Source of the DNA: Pempheris klunzingeri
Taxonomy: Eukaryota > Chordata > Actinopteri > Acropomatiformes > Pempheridae
Direction: 5' to 3'
DNA length: 64,000 nucleotides
NCBI RefSeq assembly: GCF_042242105.1
Contig: NC_092035.1
Span: 14,720,977 to 14,784,976 of the forward strand
Translations under genes and position numbers: made by a program
In this document: piece by piece, positions 41,799-53,000 of the stretch
Layout: each line of letters starts with the position of its first letter
Position numbering within the stretch: the first letter of the stretch is position 1
The notes under the pieces: model-generated
Told to the model about the DNA's origin: nothing
Database searches by the model: none
Seen by the model: only the letters and a program-made list of their open reading frames with translations

Positions 41799-42389
41799 TA
41801 TCTCCTCAATGCTTGTATCTAGGGTGATGCAACTACCTCATACTTATGCATCTATGTGCAGGCTTCCACCTGGTCTAGGAACCAGCTTCCTACGTGGCAT
41901 TTTTGCTGAGATATAAGCCCTTGAAATACTTCAAAATTCTCTAATGCTTTCGTGTGCTGCTCCACGTCCTGACCTGAAGCAATACACGACAGCATTCTTG
42001 GATTGCATAAAGTTCTGCAAGGACATCACCACTCAGGGTTTACCCCAAGGAAAAACCCTGGATGACAAATCAGGTGCAGAGCCTGTTCAGGGAGAGGGAC
42101 ACTGCCTTCGGGTGTGCTGACAGCGAGCTGTACAGCACTGCCAGAGCCGAGCGAGGCAAAGGCAGCACATAAAAGGAGAATAGAGGACTGCTTCAAGAGC
42201 CTTCTTGCAGGGTGGGTGCCTCGGCCTGCTGCTGAAGGAGCTGCTGAGTCCTCCTCTCACCCACCTCCTGTATGGAGTCCAGGGAGCAGTCCAGGAGAGA
42301 GGCGGCCCTCCTGACCAGTCTGTTCAGTCTCTTTCTGTGCAGTCTGTTCACTGTCCCTCTCCGTGCTCCCTCCTCCTCAGCAGGCCACT

Positions 42390-44000
42390 CACTGTAAAAA
42401 CTGCTGCTTAAGTCCAACTCAAAAAAAATGTTTCAACACTTTCCAAGCATTTTTTAGTAGTTTTGTGAACTTCTTGTTTTTTTGATTTTGGAAAACTCAA
42501 AAAATTGTATTTCACTGTGTTAAAACTTTTTAGTATAGCCTTGAAGAAAAACCTCACTTCCTTTGTTTGGAAGTCTGATCGCTCTCCAACACAAAATCTA
42601 CAAATGTAGGGCCCAGAGAAATTTTGCACAAGTCCAGATAATGAGTGTGCACCAAGATTATCTGCGACTACACAAAAAACACTGCCTTTCACTTTTTTGC
42701 CAACGGAGGAAATGTATATGCCATCACGCTCTAAGATTGAAATGTCTTTTAACAGAGGGGCAAGCACTTCAGCATAACCAAATCTTTTGATGTCAACTGC
42801 TTTGCATAAAAGTGCCAGGTATACAGAGTTGAGAGAAGCATGAGGGATGTTGCCAAAAGCCCAATATACTGCTGTTACTTTATGCTTTTTTCTTGATGTT
42901 CCCAGCGGGTTACAAATCTCAAAGTCATCCACATACAGTACAAGAGGTATTCTTATTTCTTTGGAATAAAATTAATTTTCTTTGTAGACTGTACCATCAA
43001 GGTATGATCTATATTCTGCAGATGATGACTGGTCCTATTCTTTCGTTAGTGCCTTTTCTCTCAAAATGTCTTTACGCAAAATTTGAACCAAAGACTGAAG
43101 AATTGGGACATACTAGAAACTTCTCTTCTCATTTGGTTTAAGGATGTATTGAACAGGCTCAGCAACTTTGAATTTTTCTTTATAATACGTATGTCTCCTG
43201 AATGATGATGAAAGAGGACCACTGGCTTCAAGTGCTTTGCTTAGAGGATTGGATTTGCACAATTCCTCAACAAGAGATGTAACAAATGTGTTATCAATAG
43301 TATGGTTATTTTTCTTTAACTGAGAAACAACAATATCTCTAATTGCAGCTACTGGTGCAGAACTTGCTATGAAGTAAAGGTCATCTACCAATTCATCAAT
43401 GCATCTAACTGACACATTATGAACACTTTCTAATTTCAACAGGAGGGACGCTATGTATTCGACACACACATCACTTCCATCTTCCTCTTCATACTGTTCA
43501 TTTGAGGTAGTTACTTCATAATTGTCATCATTGCCATCAATATCCTCTTCAGAAGCTTCCAAATTACGTGGCTTGCTTGACTCTGCTAGCTGTCTTTGAC
43601 TAATGATCTCTGGTTTGAAATCTTGTTAAGAATGGGGGCTGTGCTTTCTGTGTTTATGTGTTGCAAAGGTCGAATAAACATTAGTTTGATGATCAAAGCC
43701 TGCAAAGACACACTTTATGGTCTCATTATTCTTTAGATGATGATGCATATGTTCAAAAAAATCCTTTTCACTCGGAAATCCAGGTCTTTGACACACTAGG
43801 CAGGTGAACAAAAGAGTTGCATGACAGCGGAGGGCACTCCAGTGTTTAAAAGAGCATGGGCAGCCTATGTGTATACAAGGCAAGGCATGGCTTTGTCCAT
43901 AGGTTCCATGATGCAGTCTGTAATGCTTTAAAATATCAGCCTTTTCTTGTACAACACAGCTGCATAATTTACAGGGCCATCCCATCTGTCACAGAACAAA
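42390..44000 (-). mobile_element. Second CACTG-ended EnSpm-like element, one end visible
   Basis: The composite repeat stops at 42389 and CACTGTAAAAACTGCTGCTT follows, the start expected of an animal EnSpm terminus. The transposase-like reading lies just inside. I could not find the other end; it may be lost near the LINE at 44.6 kb. Confidence 0.55.
42408..43985 (-). pseudogene. Decayed zinc-finger CACTA/EnSpm-like transposase
   Basis: 43626-43985 encodes C2H2-like fingers (MGWPCKLCSC, HYRLHHGTYG, HKHRKHS). 43113-43562 encodes the acidic linker and EPVQYILKPNEKRSF. A degraded stretch with stops follows (YVPILQSL, EYRSYLDGTVYKEN). 42408-42932 encodes DDFEICNPLGTSRKKHKVTA, VVADNLGAHSLSGLV and YICRFCVGE. 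The C-terminus is missing. At least three stops or frame changes make it a pseudogene, whereas the copy at 1-887 is open over the same part. Confidence 0.75.
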
Positions 44001-44639
44001 ATTAAGAAAGGTATTACTATAGGTATAGGTTTTAACAAAAGTCCCACTCTATAGCAATTGTTTAGGAGAATGCTGAGAATTATTTAATCTATGTTTTTTT
44101 CCTGTGAAGCTTTAGAAAAGTTTAATTGACTATTGCACTTCACCTAACTAGCCATCAGCATAATGGGTGAGGAGAAGACTGAACACCTTAAATCTGTGTG
44201 TAAATTACAGTATGACACAAAAACCTTGTATTGCAATAACCTCTAACCTGGTAGATTTACTTAAGGATTTAAATTGCTGTACCTGATGTTGACACAGGGT
44301 TTCTGGGATGAATCTCTCTGATCCAAAGGGAAGGTTTTCTGAAGAAGCAACAAAAACATCAAAAGTGATTTCAATGCAAAGAACCACCTGATCAAAAAAT
44401 TTTTGGTCACAACCTGGAGCCCTGTTATGATAACATAAATATCATTCATTTATCAGATTAAGAAATATACATCTCTCTGGGGCCACATGAAATGACCTGG
44501 CCAGCAGTATTCGACCTTTGAGTTTGTCATGTGATTAACCAGAAATGGTCCCGGTTGAGGCCCAGGTCACCACACACTGCTAACATTAGCTGCACTAAGG
44601 AATATCCAGAGCTCCAAAACGGTGTTTCACAGAGCCCTA
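44001..44639. other. Unassigned spacer
   Basis: No recognised gene. Short AT-rich sequence between the EnSpm-like copy and the LINE. Confidence 0.3.
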
Positions 44640-44711
44640 GACATCGATTCTGTATGGCCATCTGTACACTGGCATAAAAGGAACTGCATTAAGCTGGTTT
44701 AAGTCTTATTT

Positions 44712-45314
44712 AGGGCGGCTGGGTGACTGTCTGGAGGAAACATAGTCCAAAGGAGAAGCCCACGGTGCACCACCACCTTCAGGTTTCCAACCGATTTTCC
44801 CCACTTAGCGACACACCCGCTGAGAACCAGACTCTGGTCATTGGAAGCTCCATAGTCAGGAACGTGAAGCTAGTGGCACCAGCGAACATAGTTAAGTGCA
44901 TCCCGGGGGCCAGAGCGGGCGACATCGAATCAAACTTAAAGCTGCTGGCGAAGGCTAAACGTAGATTTGGTAAGATTGTAATTCACGTCTGCGTTAATGA
45001 CACCCGATGACGCCAATCGGAGGTCACTAAAATTAATGTGGAGTCGGTGTGTAACTTTGCTAAAACAATGTCGGACTCCGTAGTTTTCTCTGGTCCCCTG
45101 CCCAATCTGACCAGTGATGACATGTACAGCCACGTCATCATTTAACCGCTGGCTGTTGAGGTGGTGCCCAGCTAACAATGTGGGCTTCATAGACAATTGG
45201 CAGTCTTTCTGGGGAAAACCTGGTCTCATTAGAAGAGACGGCATCCATCCCACTTTGGACGGAGCTGCGCTCTTATCTAGAAATATGGCGAAGTTTATTA
45301 GTCCTAAAACCTGA
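44712..45314 (+). pseudogene. LINE ORF1, 5'-truncated and broken
   Basis: SGNH-type blocks VIGSSIVRN and DGIHPTLDG are readable. A TGA after VNDTR (TTA in copy 1) and an indel near 45130 break the frame. Confidence 0.8.
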
Positions 45315-45410
45315 CAATCCAGAGTCGAGACCAGGAGGCAGAGCTGCAGTCTTACACACTTCTCTGCTCCTCTATTAGTACAGTCACCCACTCAACATCC
45401 CATAGAGATT

Positions 45411-46736
45411 GTGTCTGTCCCCCGACCACTCAGATCATTTAAGTTTATTAAGTCCAACAGGAGAGAAGTTCAGCATAAACATTTAATCAGAGTTAATACC
45501 ACCACTGGCACTATGAAACAGGACAGGAGAGTGAAATGTGGACTTTTAAACATCAGATCTCTGCCATCCAAAGCTGTTTTAGTAAATGATCTGATATCTG
45601 ACAATGAAATTGATTTATTGTATCTGACTGAAACCTGGCTACGTCCTGAGGAGTATGTTAGCCTTAATGAGGCCACTCTTCCCAGTCATATTAATACTCA
45701 TATTCCCAGAGATTCTGGACGTGGAGGTGGAGTTGCAGCAATCTTTAACTCTAGCTTAATAGTCCAACCTAGACCCAAACTTAATTATAACTCCTTTGAA
45801 AGCCTTGTTCTTAGTTTTTCACACCCAACCTGTAAAACTCTAAAACCAGTGTTGGTTGTCACAGTGTACCGCCCTCCTGGCCCGTACTCTGAATTCTTAA
45901 CTGAGTTTTCAGAGTTTTTATCAGATTTAGTCCCCAGTGTGGACAAAGTGATTATAGTAGGTGATATTCATGTGGATAATGAAAATGATAGTCTTAGCAC
46001 TGCTTTTGTCTCACTATTGGACTCAATTGGCTTCTCCCAGAGTGTAAATGAACCAACTCACTGTTTTAACCACACTCTCGACCTTGTTTTGGCTTATGGT
46101 GTTGAAATTGAACAGTTAACAGTCTTTCCACATAACTCTATTTTATCGGACCATTACCTGATAACATTTGATTTCTTGCTACAAGACTATGCACTATATG
46201 ACAGAGAGGTCCTCACTAGATCCTTATCTGATAGTGCTGTTGCCAAAATTAAGGAGGTGATTCCTTCAGTATTTCAGCCAGTGTGTCCCTGTGCTGCGGA
46301 TGACCCCCATGTTAATCTCAGCCCTTCCCAAATTGATTATCTGGTCGATAGTGCTGCAGGTTCACTGCGAATGACACTAGACTTTATTGCCCCTCTAAAA
46401 AAGAAGAGAATTAAAGAAAAGAGACAAGCTCCGTGGTATAACTCCCAGACACGTGAGCTTAAGCAACACTCACGAAGGCTAGAAAGGACATGGCGGGCCA
46501 CCAAAGTGGAAGAATCCCGTTTAATCTGGCAAGATAGTCTTAAAACCTATAGAAAGGCCCTCTGTAATGCCAGAGCCGCCTACTACTCCTCATTAATAGA
46601 AGAAAATAAAAGCAACCCTAGATTACTTTTTAGCACAATAGCTAGGCTGACAAAGAGCCAGACCTCTGTTGATCCTTGTGTTCCCTTAGAGCTCAGCAGT
46701 AACGACTTCATGAGCTTCTTTAATGATAAATTCTAA
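45411..46736 (+). pseudogene. LINE ORF2 endonuclease and linker
   Basis: A 441-codon frame with [36 protein letters not shown] and SDHYLITFD, the endonuclease motifs in order. Copy 1 has GDFNIHVDN, but here it is GDIHVDN, a 6-base in-frame deletion removing the conserved Asn. The frame stops before RT. Confidence 0.85.
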
Positions 46737-46894
46737 CTGTTAGGGACAAAATTCAGCACCTCCTACCCTTAACAGGGTCTGATCCAACCTCAAACCTAGG
46801 AACCATAGAAACAGCTGTTACACCTGATGTGTACTTGGACTGTTTTTCTCCAATTGATCTTGCTGAATTGACCTCAATAATCTCCTCATCTAGA

Positions 46895-46951
46895 CCGTCA
46901 ACATGTTAAACATGTTACAACATGTTAAACATGTTACAACATGTTACCTTT
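46895..46951 (+). repeat. Short AACATGTTA tandem at the RT deletion scar
   Basis: ACATGTTAAACATGTTACA repeats about three times exactly where the RT palm coding is missing. Confidence 0.85.
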
Positions 46952-47524
46952 AACTCCCACATAAAACAGATTTCTAGAACTGCCTTTTTCCATCTACGCA
47001 ATATTGCCAAAATCAGGCCCATCATATCCACTGACGATGCAGAAAAATTGGTCCATGCATTTGTCACTTCTAGGTTGGACTATTGTAACTCATTACTATC
47101 AGGCTGCCCCAATAAGTCGTTAAAGACTCTCCAGCTTGTCCAGAATGCTGCTGCTCGTGTTCTGACGAGAACTAAGAGAAGAGACCACATTTCTCCTGTA
47201 CTGGCTTCTCTTCATTGGCTTCCAGTAAAATCTAGAATAGAGTTTAAAATCCTTCTCCTCACCTACAAGGCTCTTAAGGGTCAGGCCCCATCATATCTTA
47301 AAGAGCTTATAGTACCGTACTACCCTACTAGAGCACTGCGCTCCCAGAATGCAGGTCTACTGGTGGTTCCCAAAGTCTCCAAAAGTAGTTCAGGAGGCAG
47401 AGCCTTCAGCTATCAGGCTCCTCTCCTGTGGAACCTCCTTCCAGTTTGGGTTCGGGGGGCAGACACCCTCTCTGCATTTAAGAGTAGACTAAAAACCTTC
47501 CTTTTTGACAAAGCATATATTTAA
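46922..47524 (+). pseudogene. LINE ORF2 C-terminal domain
   Basis: The reading includes RLDYCNSLLSGCPNKSLKTL, ARVLTRTKRRDHISPVLASL and WLPVKSRIEFKILLLTYKAL, then GADTLSAFKSRLKTFLF. This is the standard C-terminus of L2/CR1-type ORF2. It is intact to its stop but disconnected from the catalytic RT. Confidence 0.85.
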
Positions 47525-47724
47525 GGGCTGGCTCAGGCCTTAGACCAGCCCCTAGTTATGCTGCTATAGGCTTAGACTGCCGGGGGACTCCTATGGTGCA
47601 CTGGGCTCCTCTATTCTCTCTCCTCCTCTTCCTCTCCATCGTTATGTCTCATGTCAGTCAAATGTCTGCCTCTAACTTGCTATCTTCCCCGGAGCGTTTC
47701 TGTGCTTTCTCATCTCTCAAGTTC

Positions 47725-47905
47725 CTGTGGATCCTGTGGATCCTGGTCCTGGCCCTGCTGATGTGGTTCTCTGGTTCCTGTGGGTCCTGGTCCCAGTCCC
47801 GCCGATGTGGTTCTCTGGTTTCTGTGGATCCTGGTCCTGGTTCTGCTGATGTGGTTCCCTGGTTCCTATGGATCCTGGTCCTGGTCCCGCTGATGTGGTT
47901 CTCCA
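47725..47905 (+). repeat. ~45-bp minisatellite in LINE 3' UTR
   Basis: Four units of the type GGATCCTGGTCCTGG...GATGTGGTTCTCTGGTTCC. Confidence 0.85.
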
Positions 47906-48413
47906 TCAGCCAATGGATGTGCGTCTGTCCAAGGCTACAGCCTGTCCGTCCTTGGGAGCTGGATCTCTCCTTCACTGTGGTGCTCCCGGAGGTTTCTCTT
48001 TTCCCACTGGGTTTTTTGAGTTTTTCCTTCCCGAAGAAGGAGGGTCATAAAGAGCAGGTGATGCCTCGGACTGATCCATCGGCTTCATCGACTGCTGGAC
48101 TCTTTATTAGATTGTTTGTTCGCTTACACTTGTTTATTTCAGTGAACTTTGTAAAGCACTATGAGACACTCTGTTGTGATATTGGGCTATACAAACAAAT
48201 TGAATTGAATTGAAAAAATAAATTGAATTGAAAAAAACACATGGGGGGGTTCATGTTATCATTATTTTTGTGTGGTGGCCATACTCAGTATTTCAGGACC
48301 ATATGAGCCCTCACTGAACAAAAATACCTCTACAACAATTATCAGTACAGCAACGATCAAAAATGGTGAATACATTTTTTAGAAGAAAATACATTGTCCC
48401 AAATTACTGTACG

Positions 48414-48604
48414 GAATTTGGAATTCCATAATTGTAACCCACATTTGTATCTACTAGACGTGAAGTGGGAATTTGGAATGTGGAATTACATAATTATAAC
48501 TCACATTTGTATCTACTAGACGTGAAGTTGGAATTTGGAATGTGGAATTCCATAATTGTAACCCACATTTGTATCTACTAGACGTGAAGTGGGAATTTGG
48601 AATG
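48414..48604 (+). repeat. Three ~62-bp tandem units
   Basis: The unit contains CCATAATTGTAACCCACATT and TGTATCTACTAGACGTGAAG, repeated three times with few differences. Confidence 0.9.
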
Positions 48605-48667
48605 AATCAATTTCTGTGTGTCTGACTGGATGGACTGAGGTAGTGGTATGTAATGTTTCCTATTGCT

Positions 48668-48979
48668 GCACAGCAAAATCATGAGTGTTAATATAACTCA
48701 CACAGTGTTAAAATCAACACTTCTTCTGAGTTTATATAATTCTCACAGAGTTTGAGTTAAATTTACACTTTGGAAAGTGTTAATATTTTAACTCTTTAAT
48801 AGTGTTAAATATCTGACACTGTCAGTGTTGTTTAATGACACATGAAAGTGTATTTTTACCACTAAATTGTGTTACTCCTTTTCACTCTGAGTGTTAATTT
48901 TTAACATTCATTGTGTTGTCTTATGACACATGAAAGTGTATTTTTAACACTAAATTGTGTTATTTCCTTTCACTAGGAG
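48668..48979. repeat. GTGTTAA-rich transposon-end sequence and ~86-bp tandem, target of the BEL element
   Basis: Words TGACACATGAAAGTGTATTT and AACACTAAATTGTGTTA recur at 48830 and 48915 and again right of the BEL element at about 56065. It may be the end of a third EnSpm-like element whose genes lie at 56.9-58.1 kb. Confidence 0.6.
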
Positions 48980-49532
48980 TGTGCTGCCTTTAATGGCAGT
49001 AGTTTGAATTAATAATTGTAAAGCAGTTAAATGTTCATAACAGTTGTATTGAGCCGTGGTGCACAAACCTGCCACCTGCTGGTGAGCGGTAATTCAGCCG
49101 GCAGACCGGCAGATTGTACAGTGAAGCAGAAAGGCAGAGACGTGTATGATTCGTGTGGTGCTGAGTGTTTTCGACACGCTTATGCCTTGGAAGCCATTTG
49201 TCTGTAAGTACATTGTGTGTTACAGTGAGTAAGCCGATGTATGTTAATAAGGTCTCATTAGAGAATGGTATCCAAGTGTTTAATGTGCTCTGTTAGCTTG
49301 TTAGCTTACAGGTTTGTTGCAGCTAACTTTTCCTCGTGCTGATATGTGTTTGTGTATAACGTGTATTTATGTAATATGCTGATTTATGTTTCTGTCATGT
49401 TTCAGTTTTACAAATTTGTGAAGTTCACGAAGTAAAGTCAAGTCAAGAGCAGTCTTGTTTGGTTTATTGGACTTCACGCTGTTATCTGGCTGTCAAGCCA
49501 CGCCAAAGAGAACGCGTAGCGAGGGCAGTACA
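48980..49532 (+). repeat. BEL 5' LTR
   Basis: TGTGCTGCCTTTAATGGCAG...GCGAGGGCAGTACA. It matches the 3' copy at 55500-56035 except for the 17-bp indel and scattered changes. Confidence 0.93.
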
Positions 49533-49587
49533 GTAAAAAGACAAGAGCTCGGCGGGCTACAGCATCAGAAAACAACACGCAGTCAAC

Positions 49588-50044
49588 ATGAGTCTACGCT
49601 CAGGAAAGAGCTATATGAGGGACTACGCTTATATACAACAACAAGGAGCTAGTGGAAAGCAACAAGCAGAGGTTTCAGAGCCAGCACCTGAGAGACAGGA
49701 GCACCCTCGAGCATTCGATGCTAAGTCATAGTCATCTAGAGCATCCACCAGATGCTCTCAGCAATCTTCATCAGCTGCCTCTTCAGCCACAAAAGCTTAT
49801 GCTAAAGCAAAAGCTGCCCAAGCTCAACTAGCATATGCAGAAAAAAAAGCTAACATGATGAAACATAAGGCAGAATTAGAAGCAAGCATGCTTAAACAAA
49901 AGGCTGACTGACCCTAACCCTGAAGCTGAGCTTACAGCTTATGAGGATGTTGAGAGTGGGAAGCTAGGCCAAGAACCTTGTGTTGAAGAGGAGCCCCTCA
50001 CCTCAATCCAGCGCACAAGTGAGTACATCCAGCAGCAGTCAGAG
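49588..50044 (+). pseudogene. BEL gag N-terminus, broken
   Basis: An ATG at 49588 gives MSLRSGKSYMRDYAY, a typical BEL gag beginning. A TAG at about 49728 and further stops around 49908-49920 interrupt it. An Ala/Lys-rich coiled-coil-like stretch (YAKAKAAQAQLAYAEKKA) lies between. The frame differs from the main ORF. Confidence 0.7.
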
Positions 50045-53000
50045 TTGTTTTTGGAGCTGCCTCTAAAACAGGACACTGTGTACTCACCTGATAAAATTAC
50101 AAGACATTTAGAAGCACATAACACTGAACCTGTAACTCACCATGTTATCCAAGGCAAAACACAGCAGCCTTGCAGAGACATTAAAATAGAGCCTCCTACC
50201 ATACAGCACACAGCCAATCCTGAAAGAAGGCACTCACCTGAACCTCAAGGTGCACAAGACTTTGCAAAATATCTTCTCCGGCGAGAAATGGTGAGGGCTG
50301 GTCTTCTGCAATTTGATGACAAACCTGAAAATTATTGGTCATGGAAAGCCTCCTTTTGTAGTGCTACAAAGGACTTGAACCTGTCACTCAGGGAAGAACT
50401 GGACCTGCTCTCAAAGTGGCTTGGACCTGAATCGTCAGAACAGGCTAAGAGAATTCGAGCAGTACATGTCCTCAATCCCACAGCAGGGGTTAACATGGTC
50501 TGGCAACGTCTTGAAGAGAGTTATGGGACGCCAGAAGTCATCGAGGACGCATTGCTCAAAAAGATAGAAAACTTTCCAAGACTGACCAATAAAGACAATG
50601 TTAAGCTGAGAGAGCTAGGTGACATTCTCCTTGAACTAGAGTGTGCTAAGGAAGATGGTGCTCTACAAGGACTGTCATATTTGGATACAGCTCGTGGAGT
50701 CAAACACATTGTGGAAAAACTCCCCTATAACCTGCAAGAACGATGGACAACCGTTGGAAGCAAGTACAAGGAGGGTTATGGAGTTGCTTTTCCTCCCTTC
50801 ACTGTCTTCTCCAAATTTGTCCGGCAACAGGCAAAGATAAAAAATGACCCAAGCTTCATGTTATCCACCTCCAGCTGTTATGCCTCCTTCAGGACAGAAA
50901 AGCCTATGGGGAACAGTAAGAAAACATCTATCACTGCACACAAAACAGACATCTCTGCAGAATTAACAGGCATCCAGACAAGTTCTGTTATGAAGTTGGA
51001 TGAACCAGATCGTCAGTGTCCGATACACAAGAAGCCCCACCCACTGAAAAAGTGTAAGCTCTTCAGAGACAAAACCCTTGAGGAGCACAAAACATATCTT
51101 AGAGAGAATCGTATCTGCTACAGATGCAGTGGGTCTACTCAGCATTTTGCAAAGGACTGTAAGATAACTGTTAAGTGTCTTGAATGTGACAGTGACAAGC
51201 ACATTGCAGCTCTGCATCCAGGTCCACCTCCTGTAACCACACAAAGAGTCATGGCTAACAAAGATGACAGCGGGGAGCAAGGTGACAGTTCACATTCTTC
51301 TGTCACCTCCAAGTGTACAGAGATTTATGGGAATACAGGAAGTGCACGCTCATGTTCCAAAATATGCCTGGTAAAAGCATATCCTGCTGGAAAAAGGGCC
51401 AAAGCTGTTCTAATGTATGCTGTGTTGGATGAACAGAGCAACAAGTCCCTTGCCAAGACAGAGTTCTTCAACCTCTTTGAGTTAAAGGCCAGCTACACAC
51501 CATACACCCTGAAAACCTGTTCTGGGAAAATTGAGACTTCAGGTAGAAGAGCATCTAACTTCATGATCGAGTCTATGGATGGGAAGTTGCAGGTTCCCTT
51601 ACCTACCTTAATTGAGTGTGACATGGTGCCTGATGACAGGACAGAAATTCCCACCGCAGAGATTGCACACCATCATCCACACCTGCAGCGAGTTGCTGAC
51701 AAGATTCAACCTGTAGACCAAGACGCTCCTATCCTTCTGCTCTTAGGAAGAGACATCCTACGGGTGCACAAGGTACGTGAGCAGATCAACGGGCCACATA
51801 ACGCACCTTACGCACAGAGGCTGGACCTAGGTTGGGTGATTGTGGGAGAAGTGTGTTTGGGAACAGCTCACAAGCCATCAGAGGTCAATATCTATAAAAC
51901 AAACATATTACAAAATGGACGCACATCCTTTCTCAGACCATGTCTAAACAGTATACATGTGAAGGACAACTACAGTGTTGTGACACAGCATTGCATTCCA
52001 ACCTCACCTACATGTGAAGAGAACACAAGTATCACAATGAGTCCAGAAAACATAGGGTGTTCAGTATTCGACAGGTGCAAAGATGATGACAAGCCAGCAC
52101 TCTCTATAGAGGACAAGGCTTTCCTGGCAATCATGGATGCAGAGGTAACCCAGAATAAAGAAAACAGCTGGGTGGCACCTTTACCATTTCGCTTACCTAG
52201 ACATCACCTTCCAAGCAATAGGGAGCAAGCTTTAAATCGTCTCCGCTCACTGCAGAGAATGCTGAAGAATAAGCCAAAAATGGAGGATGATTATGTCAAC
52301 TTCATGCAGAATATGGTAAACAATGAGCAAGCAGAACCTGCCCCACCCTTAGACCAAGGTAAAGAACACTGGTACCTGCCATCATTCGGTGTTTATCACC
52401 CACAGAAGTCAGACCAGATACGTGTTGTCTTTGATGCAAGTGCTCAGTGCAACGGAACATCACTCAATGATGTGCTTATCAGTGGACCAGACTTAAACAA
52501 CAAGCTGTTGGGAGTTCTGCTGCGATTCCGAAAAGAACCCATAGCCCTCACAGCAGATGTGCAGCAAATGTTTTATTGCTTCCTTGTCCGAGAAGATCAC
52601 AGAGACTATCTGCGGTACCTTTGGTTTGATGAAAATGACATCAACAAGGACGTGGTTGAGTACAGGATGATGGTGCATGTATTTGGAAACAAACCTTCAC
52701 CTGCAGTAGCCATCTACTGTATGAGACGAGCAGCTGAAAACGGTGCGCTTGAACATGGTTCTGATGCAAGACAGTTTGTTGAGAGACAGTTTTACGTGGA
52801 TGATGGTCTCACCTCAGTAGCCACACCAGAGGAGGCAATAGACCTTCTCACACGAACCAGGGAGATGTTGGCAGAATCCAACCTACGACTGCATAAAGTA
52901 GCATCCAATAGTAGTCAGGTGATGGAAGCATTCCCAGCAGAGGACCGTGCCAAAGATCTGAAGAATCCGGACCTTGGAGTGGATCCTCTCCCTCTTCAAA

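Larger units (their letters stand above)
34283..42389. repeat. Composite satellite/LINE-fragment repeat, broken by three insertions
   Basis: Uninterrupted pieces at 34283-34373, 36515-37418, 40052-40192 and 41799-42389 correspond to parts of 15950-17600. Between them sit an EnSpm-like element, a LINE and a Tc1, each with boundaries visible against the other copy. Coding scraps are LINE RT C-terminal pieces on the minus strand (36530-36820, 42193-42390) and a pre-RT piece on the plus strand (42000-42190). Confidence 0.75.
44640..48240 (+). mobile_element. L2/CR1-type LINE copy 2, rearranged
   Basis: A misplaced RT scrap (GTALSWFKSYL, 44677-44711) precedes ORF1 sequence starting mid-gene at 44712. 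ORF1, ORF2 endonuclease, ORF2 C-terminus and 3' UTR follow. The end is a TTGAATTGAA tandem tail (48198-48235). The central RT is deleted. Same family as 4482-6166. Confidence 0.85.

Noticed and set aside
47593..48213. A 206-codon frame after the LINE ORF2 stop
   Set aside because: It runs through a 45-bp minisatellite and 3' UTR; the Leu/Trp-rich reading is a product of the repeat.
48414..48604. CRISPR-like regular repeats
   Set aside because: Only three contiguous tandem units without distinct spacers in an animal genome; this is a minisatellite.
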